Shown piece by piece: positions 25,606 through 34,795 of a stretch of DNA of 64,000 nucleotides. The notes beneath the pieces are model-generated. The model was given only the letters and a program-made list of their open reading frames with translations. It ran no database searches and was not told where the DNA came from. The stretch's first letter is position 1. The number at the start of each line of letters is the position of its first letter. Where the stretch lies: NCBI GenBank assembly GCA_050250665.1, contig JBFWOF010000032.1:9309-73308 (forward strand), read 5' to 3'. The stretch is from JADKFD01 sp050250665. Its GTDB lineage: Bacteria; Pseudomonadota; Gammaproteobacteria; Xanthomonadales; SZUA-5. The translations under genes were made by a program, and so were the position numbers.

Positions 25606-26033
25606 GTCAATGCCTTGTCGTGCGGCAGCATAGCCACGCATTCGGGGGTGCCGTCGGATTTGAGGCGGCGGCGCAGGTAGACGCCGGCGGTGGTGGCGAC
25701 TTCGCTGGTGGCCTTGGGGACGCTGATACGGGCGACGGTGACGCCGTTGACGGCGATGGACTCGACGCTGACCGCCAGCGACGGCGACGTGCGCGCGGCG
25801 ATCAGGGCGGCGAGGCCGGTGAGGGATCGGTGATCGGGGTGCAGACCGCTGGCGGTGCCGTCATCTTCGACGCCAAGCCACAGTTCGCCGCCCTCGGTGT
25901 TGGCCAGGCACACAAGCGCTTCGGCCAGATCGTCGTCCGACAGCCGCTGCGTGTCGCGCTTGAACTCGATGGTTAGCGTTTCCTTGGCTGGCAGCGAGGC
26001 GGCGGTCATGGCGGTTGGCGCCTGGGTGGTCAT
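25602..26033 (-). CDS. Stand-alone AlbA_2 domain protein, possibly a truncated COG2865 gene
   Basis: The 143-aa protein is only an AlbA_2 domain: LTIEFKRDTQRLSDDDLAEALVCLANTEGGELWLGVEDDG, then YLRRRLKSDGTPECVAMLP. Normal family members run on for 300 or more residues into a GHKL ATPase and winged helices. Its start overlaps the hsdS stop (ATGA at 26030-26033) and its stop overlaps the next start. It is therefore well embedded in the operon and may be expressed as a mini-protein, or be the head of the gene whose tail is at 23537. Confidence 0.7.
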   Translation of the reverse strand: MTTQAPTAMTAASLPAKETLTIEFKRDTQRLSDDDLAEALVCLANTEGGELWLGVEDDGTASGLHPDHRSLTGLAALIAARTSPSLAVSVESIAVNGVTVARISVPKATSEVATTAGVYLRRRLKSDGTPECVAMLPHDKALT

Positions 26034-27358
26034 GCGGGTGCTGAGTTGGCTTCGAGCAGCGGGGTGACGCGGACGCGGCCGGTTAGGAGGTCGTCCATAA
26101 GGCCCAACTTCAACTGATTTAGTGCTCGAAAATTTTTAGTCTCGGCGTGTACACGAGCGCTCAATTGGTCCATGACCTCGCTCGCTTGCGATTGCTCGTT
26201 TGCGGGTGGGATCGGTACCACAATGGATCCAATCAACTCGACCCCGAGTGTTGGTACGCCCGAATTTGAGTTCATGCGCTGGCGAATTCCGCCCAGGAAA
26301 ACCGAGGAGCGGGCTAACCAGAGAATCCACTTTTGATCAATGGCAGCCGACCGCGACTTGAGCATTACCACCGTGTGACTGAACACTTTCGCTTCATCGC
26401 CGTAACGCCGTGCGAGGCCGATTCTCCCTTTTCGCGCGAAGACGACATCGTCAGGCAAGAAGTCACATCTTCGCCTCTGCGCGATGTACACCGATTGCGG
26501 CATCTGTTTGGCCTGAGCGAGATCAAATCCGTCCTCCCCATCGAAGTTCTCTGTAGAGCAGATCGGGACACCTTCCTGCTGTTCTACCGGGTAGCGATGA
26601 CTTGGGTTTGGATCGATAACGTCAACTTCTGAATTGACGGTGCCGACTCGCCAATCGACCGGAATCCACCCCAGCGGCGAATCCTTGTAGAGATGAGGCG
26701 CTTGGGATTGGGGTGGGCGCAGTTCGCCGTTGGCGTCGATGCCGCGGGTCAGCAGGTCGTGCAGCAGCCCCTGCTTGACCAGCTTGAGCTTCTCGATGAT
26801 CGCCTCGGTTTGTCGGATGGTGGCGTCGAGGGTGTCCAGCACCTCTGCAATCGCGGCACGCTCCAGCAGATCTCTCGGGTAAGCGACCCGCATTATCTCA
26901 ACATCAGCGAGATTCAGGCCGGGCTGAGCCGAGCCTTTGGTGAATCGAGCCACTTCTCGCCTGAAAAATGCCGACCGAAGAAAGTGAAGGAAGTACCGGC
27001 TCTTCAAATCGGGACGAAGCGCTATGCGCGCCGTTGTCTGCGTTAAGTTCGCGCCGTCCAAATTGTTCGGCACTTCAGCAGTTGTACCGACATATCCAAC
27101 AATCGACATCAACAGGTCGCCGCCCCGCACGCTTGCGCGAGAAAAGCTCGCGGCGAGTCGCGGGTCAACATGGTAAAGACCTTCAGTTCTTACTGTGCCG
27201 CTACTGTAGTCCTGCCCGCGGATCATCGGGATACCATGTTCCGAATCGAAGCGGCGTCCCGGCTGCACGATGCCGTACGTGATCGCGCGCGATGGATCGA
27301 CGATCTCCTTGATAGCCGCGCGCATCCAGTCAGCAGGAAAATCTGTCTCGTCAGACAT
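26030..27358 (-). CDS. hsdS: Type I restriction-modification specificity subunit S
   Basis: The 442-aa protein has two target-recognition domains, each followed by a conserved helical spacer. TRD1 runs about 1-150, with spacer ERAAIAEVLDTLDATIRQTEAIIEKLKLVKQGLLHDLLTRGI. TRD2 begins near 220 (DSPLGWIPVDWRVG), with spacer ANEQSQASEVMDQLSARVHAETKNFRALNQLKLGLMDDLLTGRVRV. Each TRD reads half of a bipartite DNA target, which cannot be predicted here. I take the ATG at 27358, which overlaps the hsdM stop as ATGTCTGA; an in-frame start at 27373 is possible. Confidence 0.94.
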   Translation of the reverse strand: MSDETDFPADWMRAAIKEIVDPSRAITYGIVQPGRRFDSEHGIPMIRGQDYSSGTVRTEGLYHVDPRLAASFSRASVRGGDLLMSIVGYVGTTAEVPNNLDGANLTQTTARIALRPDLKSRYFLHFLRSAFFRREVARFTKGSAQPGLNLADVEIMRVAYPRDLLERAAIAEVLDTLDATIRQTEAIIEKLKLVKQGLLHDLLTRGIDANGELRPPQSQAPHLYKDSPLGWIPVDWRVGTVNSEVDVIDPNPSHRYPVEQQEGVPICSTENFDGEDGFDLAQAKQMPQSVYIAQRRRCDFLPDDVVFARKGRIGLARRYGDEAKVFSHTVVMLKSRSAAIDQKWILWLARSSVFLGGIRQRMNSNSGVPTLGVELIGSIVVPIPPANEQSQASEVMDQLSARVHAETKNFRALNQLKLGLMDDLLTGRVRVTPLLEANSAPA

Positions 27359-29804
27359 AGCGAAGTCCGGCAAGGAATCCTTGCAGTGCGCCAGACGCAG
27401 CGCTTCGCTTGACTTCTATTTCGGCGAGATTCACCGAGTACTTATCCCACCACCCCTCAAACCCCGCGACCACCTGCTGCCTCTGCGCACTGACATAGCG
27501 CTCCAGAATCGTTTGCATGTCGCTGCGCAAGATCGCCAGCAACAGCGCTGCTGCGCCAGCCTCATCCAGCGCATCGACCGCCTGATTCAGCCGCTGGGCG
27601 AAGCTCTGCTGCGCCGTTTTGATGTCCTTCTTCAGCGCCGTCAGTTGTCGCTTCCATTCCTTCAATTGTGCCTCGTCGACTGCCGGCTCGTCGTCGTTGG
27701 TCTCGGCTTCGTCGCCCGCATCGCTGGGCTTGTCTGGCGTGGCTGCCTTGATCTGGCTGTCGATCTCAGCCTTTCGCGCTTCCAGGTCGGCCTGTGCGGC
27801 GACGAAATCGGCCATCAGGAACTGCACCAACTTATGGTCGAGCGGCTTGTCTTTGGCCTGTTCGTCGTCCATCGCGGTAAGAATGCTGGTGCGCCAGGCA
27901 TCGATCACGCCTATGGCGCTGCGCGCCATCAGCGTCATGAATTCGTATTTGGCGGCGTCCCAGAAGCCGGCGACGATGCCGCGGACTTGATAGCGGCTGA
28001 GCACGCCGACGGGCTCCAGCGCGGCACTGAAGCTGTGCAGCAAGTCATTGCGCAGGCCTACAAAGCTGGGCGCGCCGGCCAGCGCAGTGATGCGTGGGCT
28101 GTGCGCTTGCCACCAGACCTCGAAGGCCTCACGCAGGGATTGCTCGCGAGCGAGCAATCCCGAGTTTGATTCGACAGCGGGTTTGATCGATTGGCGCGTG
28201 CTCAGCTCTGGGCGGAAATCGAAGTAGTCGGCGTCGCGCTCGATGAATAGCGCCATCGGATCGATGCCGTGCGCGCTGAACAGTGGGGCCTTAGCTGCCA
28301 CTTCGGCTTTCGGCACGCCGCCGAGCAGGTGCGCGCGCACATCGTGCGGTTCGGGCGGTGGTGCGTTGTCGGCGTAGCGACGAATGTTGAGGTTGTAGTC
28401 GTTCTCGCCCAGCGTGGCGTTGCTGACAATCGCACTGAAACCCGGCACTTCGACAAAGCCCTCGAAGGTGTTGACGATCTTCTCGATGTGCTCGGGCAGC
28501 AGATAGTTCTGCGCGCGGCCCTCGAAATACTCGCGGTCGGCATTGATGAACAACACTTTGCCCTGGCGCTCGGCGGCCTTGCCGCTGCGATTGCCGCGGC
28601 GCTGGCGCATCACCAGCACGCAGGCGGGGATGCCGGTGCCGTAGAACAGATTCGCGGGCAGGCCGATCACCGCTTCCAGCAGGTCGGCCTTGATCATTGC
28701 TGCACGGATGGTGCGCTCCTCACCACCGCGGAACAGCACGCCGTGCGGCATCACCGTCGCCACCATGCCGCCGTCAGACGTTACCCCGACCATATGCTGC
28801 AGGAACATCAGATCGGCCTTCTTGCTGCCGAGCGGCACCTGGCCGTAGCGGAAGCGCTCAGGGTGTTTGGGTCGGAAAACCGGCTGGCCCTGACGATCGG
28901 TGTCGGCGGTGCCCCAGTTGATCGAGAACGGCGGATTGGAGAGCACGCGGTCGAAACGCATCAGCTCACCGCCTTCCACGTGCTGCGGTTCAGCCAGGGT
29001 GTCGTCGTTGCGCAGATCGGCCGAGCTGATGCCGTGCAGCAGCATGTTCATCTTGGCAATCGACCACACCGTGCCGTTGGCCTCCTGCCCGCACAGGTCC
29101 GCGCGGGTGCCATCGCCACCGTGCTCGTCGATGTACTCCTTGGCCAGGATCAACATGCCGCCAGAGCCCACACAGGGGTCGTAAATGCTGTGCTGTTGCT
29201 CCGGCTTGATCAGCCGCACCATCATCCTCACCACCGAACGCGGCGTGTAGAACTCGCCACCCTTCTTGCCGGCCGAGTCTGCGAACTCGCCAATCAGATA
29301 CTCGTAAGCCGCACCCAGCAGGTCCGGAAACTCGAAATCCTCATTGCGCAGCCGGTGGATGCTGAAGTGGCTGATCAACTGGCGCAGCTTGATGTCCGGG
29401 ATCTTGCCCTGGCCCACCTTGCGCGAGAAATCGATGTGCTCCAGCACCTCAGACAGACTGGCGTTGTTACTCTCCAGCCCACCCAGTGCCTTGTTCAGAA
29501 AGCCACCAACATCGTGGTGTGCTTCGTTGACCAGATAGTTCCAGCGCGATGTGGGCGGAACGTAGAAGGATTGCCCATACCAACGCTTGTTTTCAGCCGC
29601 GAACACCGCATCGGGCTGATCCAGGCCCCTTGCCCGTTCCTGCGCGATGACTTGCTCACGCCGCTGCTCGAACACATCCGAACAACGCTTCAGGAACAAC
29701 ATCCCGAAGATGTATTCCTTGAACTCCGAGGCATCCATCTTGCCGCGCAGGATGTCTGCGGCCTTGAACAGATGGCGTTCGAGTTGGGGGAGGGTCAGGG
29801 GCAT
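27351..29804 (-). CDS. hsdM: Type I restriction-modification methyltransferase subunit M
   Basis: The 817-aa N6-adenine methyltransferase has an HsdM N-terminal helical domain (about 1-150) and an N6_Mtase core with the SAM-binding segment YDPCVGSGGM near 209 and the catalytic motif NPPF near 290. It is about 280 residues longer than a typical HsdM. The extra C-terminal part contains a helical, probably coiled-coil region (QADLEARKAEIDSQIKA, QLKEWKRQLTALKKDIK) like that of the long HsdM subgroup. It is the first gene of the island operon, divergent from the unknown gene at 30124. Confidence 0.95.
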   Translation of the reverse strand: MPLTLPQLERHLFKAADILRGKMDASEFKEYIFGMLFLKRCSDVFEQRREQVIAQERARGLDQPDAVFAAENKRWYGQSFYVPPTSRWNYLVNEAHHDVGGFLNKALGGLESNNASLSEVLEHIDFSRKVGQGKIPDIKLRQLISHFSIHRLRNEDFEFPDLLGAAYEYLIGEFADSAGKKGGEFYTPRSVVRMMVRLIKPEQQHSIYDPCVGSGGMLILAKEYIDEHGGDGTRADLCGQEANGTVWSIAKMNMLLHGISSADLRNDDTLAEPQHVEGGELMRFDRVLSNPPFSINWGTADTDRQGQPVFRPKHPERFRYGQVPLGSKKADLMFLQHMVGVTSDGGMVATVMPHGVLFRGGEERTIRAAMIKADLLEAVIGLPANLFYGTGIPACVLVMRQRRGNRSGKAAERQGKVLFINADREYFEGRAQNYLLPEHIEKIVNTFEGFVEVPGFSAIVSNATLGENDYNLNIRRYADNAPPPEPHDVRAHLLGGVPKAEVAAKAPLFSAHGIDPMALFIERDADYFDFRPELSTRQSIKPAVESNSGLLAREQSLREAFEVWWQAHSPRITALAGAPSFVGLRNDLLHSFSAALEPVGVLSRYQVRGIVAGFWDAAKYEFMTLMARSAIGVIDAWRTSILTAMDDEQAKDKPLDHKLVQFLMADFVAAQADLEARKAEIDSQIKAATPDKPSDAGDEAETNDDEPAVDEAQLKEWKRQLTALKKDIKTAQQSFAQRLNQAVDALDEAGAAALLLAILRSDMQTILERYVSAQRQQVVAGFEGWWDKYSVNLAEIEVKRSAASGALQGFLAGLRYV

Positions 29805-30123
29805 CTAGGATTTCGTCTGGTGCCATGGGACGACAGAGCATAGCCGCCGATCGTCGGTCAGAGGGCGGGCGCTACGACTCGATCGCCTGCGTCGGCATCT
29901 GCAAACACGATTCCGGACAGGTGCTTCGTGGCAGCGGCTGCGCCCGTCTCAACGGGTGATATCTGGCTGTCGCCCAATGCCCTGACCAATCATCGATCGA
30001 ACCCCGATTCGCAGGCGCGAATCCGCGCACACTGGCCATGTACGCCACCTGTGAGGGAGCCAGTCGCCTTGAATCACGCACGGTACGGCGCAGACTGAGG
30101 CCGGCGACCAAAGGAAGCACCAC
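29805..30123. other. Divergent intergenic region, 319 bp
   Basis: This region holds the start regions of hsdM (minus) and of the 516-aa unknown gene (plus). I see no gene, repeat or RNA. A good ribosome site, AAAGGAAG, precedes the ATG at 30124. Confidence 0.5.
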
Positions 30124-31674
30124 ATGAATCCGGATTTGATGCTGACTCTCGATTTCGGCGAAGTCGGCTACCACTACAACCGCGAACCGTTCTGCGTGCG
30201 CCTGGACGCGGAGGCGCTAGAAACGCTGATTGCCGACGCTTGCAATGCCTATCGGGTGTATGAGCTGACTTTGATCCAGCGTCCCGGCGACGTCTGGGAC
30301 TACGTGCATGTGGTTCCAGAGGCGGTACCGGGCCGGGTGGCCGAACGGCTGGAAACGGCGCGCGCCGACGCCATGCCCCGATTAGCGAAGGTGCACCCGT
30401 GGCCCGAGGGGAAGGTCGCGTTCGCGGTGTTCGACAAGTTCTTTTACTACGCCTGGGACGACACCGAGCCCGATTCCGAGGCGTGGCTGGGGGCGCGCGG
30501 CTCTGACAGGGTGGTCGCATTTGCCGATCGCCTGTTTGCCACAGCGCAGGCAGCGCTGGCGAAACTGGAAGAGGGTGATCCGCTGATGCGCCATGAGCTG
30601 CATCTGGCGCGAACGCATCGGCATTGGTGCAGTCATGAGGGTTTCGAAACGGTTGTCGAACGGTTTCGAAACCCTTTGCATACGCCAAAGCCGCCCGCAC
30701 ACTCACCCGGCTACTACGACCATCTGGAGGCCTTGCTGCGAGATCCTGATCTGGTGTCGGTGGCCTATCGCGGCAGGGGAGACTGGCCGCTGATGCGTCT
30801 GCTGTGCGCCGAGCAGCGTCGTCGCGTCGACGCCACCGGGCATTCGCAGATACACGCGTTGCATCTGAGCGCATCGACGGACTACCGAGCGGGTGTCGAT
30901 GCCTGGGACGGCCGCATCTGGTTCTTCTCGGAGGGCCTGGCGCATGGTGATCTGCTGATCGACGGCCCAGGACACAACGGGGTATCGGCGAAACAGCTGA
31001 TCGAGAAGTACCGGCGGCGGCCGCAGGTGGTGCTGACGGATGCGGCGGATTTCGAGATTGACGGATATTCCCGCGAAATCGGTGATGGCTGGACGGTGTT
31101 CCGGCGCAGCGAACCCCGCTCCCGGCGCCAGAACATGGAGCTGATCGCCAGCCGCCGACAGCCGGATGACAAGCCCGTGATCCAGTTCGAAGGCGAGGGC
31201 TCTTCCGTTTATCCATTCGATCGCGGGCTGATCGTGCTGGGTGATGGTTTGTCGGCTGCTGCGATCAGCGCAGTAACGACGCTGATCCAGGCATGGCGGG
31301 ACCGAGACGGTGAGCTGTTGATCATCGCCACTGGCGAGATCTCGAAGTGGTCGGAGGCTGGCATCGATGGCCCCTTTCAGGTCCCTGATACCCTCCATGC
31401 CGACAGCGAAGCGGAGCAGGCCAATTGGGTCAGCGGTTTGCTACGCGACAAGCAGACATGGACTGATGTGGCGATGCTGCTCGGCGCGCCGGAGTGGATC
31501 GCGCGAAGCATCCATGCCGCGCTGGCGAGTGGCACCCGGCCTTGGGCACCATGGATTGTGCAGACTGACGGCATCGTCGGCGCGCGCGTCGATCTGGTGC
31601 TGGATGCGGATCCTGCCATCCAACTGAGTGATCCCTTCGAACGGGCGAGTGTCTGCAAGCCGCTACTGCGATAG
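30124..31674 (+). CDS. Unknown 516-aa cytoplasmic protein next to the restriction island
   Basis: I do not recognise a family. There is no signal peptide and no membrane helix. The N-terminal 170 residues are rich in aromatic residues and acidic patches (FCVRLDAEALETLIADACNAYRVYEL, FDKFFYYAWDDTEPDSEAW). The middle has IHALHLSASTDYRAGVDAWDGRIWFFSEGLAHGDLLIDGPG. The C-terminal third has an alternating strand-helix pattern (RGLIVLGDGLSAAAISAVTTLIQAWRDRDGELLIIATGE). A strong ribosome site supports the start. Its place directly beside hsdM, in the same GC-rich style, makes a defence-related role possible but unproven. Confidence 0.65.
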   Translation: MNPDLMLTLDFGEVGYHYNREPFCVRLDAEALETLIADACNAYRVYELTLIQRPGDVWDYVHVVPEAVPGRVAERLETARADAMPRLAKVHPWPEGKVAFAVFDKFFYYAWDDTEPDSEAWLGARGSDRVVAFADRLFATAQAALAKLEEGDPLMRHELHLARTHRHWCSHEGFETVVERFRNPLHTPKPPAHSPGYYDHLEALLRDPDLVSVAYRGRGDWPLMRLLCAEQRRRVDATGHSQIHALHLSASTDYRAGVDAWDGRIWFFSEGLAHGDLLIDGPGHNGVSAKQLIEKYRRRPQVVLTDAADFEIDGYSREIGDGWTVFRRSEPRSRRQNMELIASRRQPDDKPVIQFEGEGSSVYPFDRGLIVLGDGLSAAAISAVTTLIQAWRDRDGELLIIATGEISKWSEAGIDGPFQVPDTLHADSEAEQANWVSGLLRDKQTWTDVAMLLGAPEWIARSIHAALASGTRPWAPWIVQTDGIVGARVDLVLDADPAIQLSDPFERASVCKPLLR

Positions 31675-32198
31675 CTGCGACACGGGGCAGGACTTGCGGC
31701 CGGACTCTTCGGTTCTCAATTGGATGCGAATAGCCGTAGTGAGTGACAGCTGATGATCGACTTGCCCCGCTGATGATGTGCGGGCGCTTGTCCTGTGTGC
31801 GGCTCACGTGCGGCCCGCGTTCCGTCCTCTCGAGCACCATGGCCGTCCAAGTCCGGGATCGCCTCAGCCACACGATCAGGCAGACGAACCGCGTCTCTCG
31901 TCGTGCCAACCAGCCCGCAGCAAGCATCGGAGATTGAAAAGGGGTCTGATGCCCATTGGTGCGTGTAGTGGAATGCTTGCCGCGACCTGCCGTCTGACTG
32001 CTTTTGCTGTTCCCAAAAGCGTCTTGGTCCAGCTCATGATTGCCCGAAATTCCTTTTGGGATGACGCGCTGTCTCCGCGCTTCTTGGCGAAATGGCCCAA
32101 TGGAATATTCCGTGCGCAAGAGGGCTTTGAATATCTTATCTTTGGCGCCCCGCCGTGACCTTGTACCGGCACAATCGCGCTGATGGAGCGCTCTGTAA
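31675..32198. other. Intergenic region of 524 bp, no gene found
   Basis: Short open frames occur on both strands but none has codon use or similarity that I trust. There may be decayed coding sequence on the minus strand. The last 60 bases carry the likely promoter of the plsB-type gene. No hairpin or repeat stands out. Confidence 0.4.
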
Positions 32199-34688
32199 AT
32201 GCATGAGCTGAGTGAACGCGCCACAGGCAGTCTTCCGGTCGCATCCCCCGCGGCTAGAATGCCTTTGCCCTGGTGGGCTCGACTGCTCCGCACTCTGACT
32301 GATCCGTGGATCGCTCCAGCAGTGGAAGACAATGAGGGCCGCCGGTGGATAGCGCAGGCCGAGCCAGTCGAGCTGTGGTACGTGCTCGACCGTCCGGCGC
32401 TCTCCAAGTTGCTCGTGCTTGATAGAGCCTGCCGAGATCAGGGTTTTCCATCGCCCATGCAATCGGTGCGAGCAACCGAACCGAAACGGCGAGTGGTTGC
32501 TGCGTCGCACCGGCTTCCAATGCGTCTTGAATCACTGCTTGAAAATCTGGCCTCTGATCCATCGCTATGCGTACAACTCGTCCCTGTATCAGTGTTCATC
32601 GGACGTTCGCCACAAAAGGCCTCGGGTTGGCTATCGGCGCTGTTTTCGGAGAACTGGGCGGTCGTAGGGAAGCTTAGGCGTGCTCTTGCGCTGGCGTTCA
32701 ATGGTCAAAATTCTCACGTGCGATTTTCGCCGGCTATTGACCTGCGCACGGTACTGAACGAGGGCAGATCGGCGGCGCATTCAGCGCGCAAGGTGGCCAG
32801 GGTATTGCGTACCCATTTTCGCCGGGTTCGCGAGTCGGTCATCGGACCCGACTTATCCACTCGTCGAATGCTGGTTGGACGGGTGTTGTCAGCGCCCAAG
32901 GTGAAGGTCGCCATCGACGACCAGGCGCGCCGCGAAAGCTGTTCGGTAGAGAAGGCCAGGACTCAGGCTCGCCGCTACGCGATGGAGATCGCAGCCGACT
33001 ACTCACCGCCGCTCGTCCGTGCTGCGACGCTGCTACTCAGGCCGGTACTGACGCGCATCTACGGCGGCATCGATGTGCATCATATCGAGCACTTCAAACG
33101 CGATGCGCTAGGTCACGAGGTGGTTTACGTACCCAGCCATCGAAGCCACATGGATGACCTGTTGTTGCCCTATCTGTTGCACGCGCACGGTGTAGTACCT
33201 CCGCATATTGTTGCTGGAGCAAACTTGAACATGCCGATTGTCGGCACGCTGATGCGCAAGTGTGGCGCCTTCTTCATCCGTCGCAGCATCCGCGGCAACG
33301 TCCTCTACTCCGCAGTGTTCTCCGAGTACACGGCACAGCTCGTATCTGGGGGCTACTCGATGGCCTACTTTATCGAGGGCGGTCGCTCGCGGACAGGGCG
33401 CCTGCTGACGCCGCAAGGTGGGACGCTCGTCATGACGATTCGTGCCTATTTGAACCAGCCTTCGCGCCCTGTGATGTTTCAGCCCGTCTACATCGGCTAC
33501 GAGCGGATGGTGGAAGGGAAGAGTTATCTTGACGAGCTATCCGGAAAACCGAAGGTGACGGAAACCATCGGACGGCTTCTCAGCGGCGTCAAGACTGTGC
33601 TGCGAAGCAACTTTGGAAGGGTAACGCTCAACTTCGGCGAACCAATTTATCTCGCTGATCTGCTGGCGACGCATGCGCCAAGCGATAACGCGGAACAGCC
33701 AGCCGCGAACGGCAAGCCCAGATGGGTGTCGGATGTGGTGAACGAACTCGGAAATGCGATCAACCAACAGGTCAATGCGGCCGCCCACGTCAACCCGATC
33801 AACCTGCTCGCGCTCACAGTGCTTGCTACCCAGAAGCACGCGATGGTCGAAGCCGAGCTGATTTCCCAATTACAGTTTTTCCGGCGTGCCCTCGACATTT
33901 TGCCGTACTCGTCCCGCGTCACAGTGACACCCATGTCTCCAGCCGAAATCATTGCCTATGGCGAATCCGCGGGCCTCATCCAGCGTGTGGTCAATCCACT
34001 TGGAGACGTCATCCGCGTTGCCACAGAAGAAGTCGCCCTATTGTCGTACTTCCGCAATAACGTGGCTCACCTATTTCTGGAATCTGCTTGGCTTGCTTGC
34101 TGCTTCCAGCATGATCGGCGTATCGATCAAGAGGCCATCATCCAGTCGGGAGATATCCTGTATCCGTTTCTCCGGGCTGAGCTCTTCGTGACTTGGACGC
34201 CGCATCAGTTTGGCGAGCGTCTTATTTCCGCAATCGAATTCTTCGTCAGCGAGGGATTGCTGGAGTGCGAAGTGTTTGAGTCGGATGCAGTTGCTTACCG
34301 TCGATGCAAGGACAATAAGGGCGGCATCAATCGGCTGCGTGTCGTCGGCCAGCCGCTGCAACAGGCATTCCAGCGTTATTACATCGTTGTGTCGATCTTG
34401 CGTAGGGAGGGTTCCGGTTCCATGACAGCCGGTGAGCTTGAGCTGGCCTGCCACGTTGCCGCTCGGCGGCTGTCGATGCTCTACGCGCCGTCGGCACCCG
34501 AGTTCTTCGACAGAGCACTGTTCCGAGGCTTCGTCCAGCAACTGCGAGCTCAATGCTGGGTATCAGTCGACGACGACGGAAATCTGGTCTTCGACGAGCG
34601 ACTCGAAGCGCTGGCCTCGGAGGCCGCGTCGATGCTCAGTCGTGAGCAGCGGGCGACTCTGATGCAAGCAACAGGCCTAAGGAGCTAA
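32199..34688 (+). CDS. plsB: Glycerol-3-phosphate 1-O-acyltransferase
   Basis: The 829-aa protein matches the length and domain layout of PlsB, which acylates sn-glycerol-3-phosphate at the inner membrane in the first step of phospholipid synthesis. Block I, HRSHMDD, begins at His about 314 (HX4D). Later blocks are GAFFIRRS, YFIEGGRSRTGR and the FQPVYIGYER region. An N-terminal helical domain and a long C-terminal domain flank the catalytic core. GGAG precedes the ATG. It converges on the fabH-like gene 107 bases away, which places a phospholipid enzyme beside the acyl-chemistry operon. Confidence 0.92.
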   Translation: MHELSERATGSLPVASPAARMPLPWWARLLRTLTDPWIAPAVEDNEGRRWIAQAEPVELWYVLDRPALSKLLVLDRACRDQGFPSPMQSVRATEPKRRVVAASHRLPMRLESLLENLASDPSLCVQLVPVSVFIGRSPQKASGWLSALFSENWAVVGKLRRALALAFNGQNSHVRFSPAIDLRTVLNEGRSAAHSARKVARVLRTHFRRVRESVIGPDLSTRRMLVGRVLSAPKVKVAIDDQARRESCSVEKARTQARRYAMEIAADYSPPLVRAATLLLRPVLTRIYGGIDVHHIEHFKRDALGHEVVYVPSHRSHMDDLLLPYLLHAHGVVPPHIVAGANLNMPIVGTLMRKCGAFFIRRSIRGNVLYSAVFSEYTAQLVSGGYSMAYFIEGGRSRTGRLLTPQGGTLVMTIRAYLNQPSRPVMFQPVYIGYERMVEGKSYLDELSGKPKVTETIGRLLSGVKTVLRSNFGRVTLNFGEPIYLADLLATHAPSDNAEQPAANGKPRWVSDVVNELGNAINQQVNAAAHVNPINLLALTVLATQKHAMVEAELISQLQFFRRALDILPYSSRVTVTPMSPAEIIAYGESAGLIQRVVNPLGDVIRVATEEVALLSYFRNNVAHLFLESAWLACCFQHDRRIDQEAIIQSGDILYPFLRAELFVTWTPHQFGERLISAIEFFVSEGLLECEVFESDAVAYRRCKDNKGGINRLRVVGQPLQQAFQRYYIVVSILRREGSGSMTAGELELACHVAARRLSMLYAPSAPEFFDRALFRGFVQQLRAQCWVSVDDDGNLVFDERLEALASEAASMLSREQRATLMQATGLRS

Positions 34689-34795
34689 CGACTCTTTGCG
34701 CGTGCCCGGCAGCACAAGATTACGGACATCAGGTGGTTCGAAGAACTGACCAGAAGGCCGATGAAGACGCTGCCAAAGGGAATCTTGCCTGTTCA

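Noticed and set aside
27351..29804. Long HsdM as a PglX/BrxX-type methyltransferase of BREX.
   Set aside because: HsdS and HsdR are present with normal type I layout, and no BrxC, BrxZ or BrxL gene is seen.
28269..29843. Open frame of 524 codons on the plus strand.
   Set aside because: It is the antisense of hsdM; GC-rich sequence often leaves such frames open.
31430..32407. Minus-strand open frame of 325 codons across the 31675-32198 gap.
   Set aside because: It overlaps two plus-strand genes, its composition is arginine-rich and low-complexity, and it has no recognisable domain.
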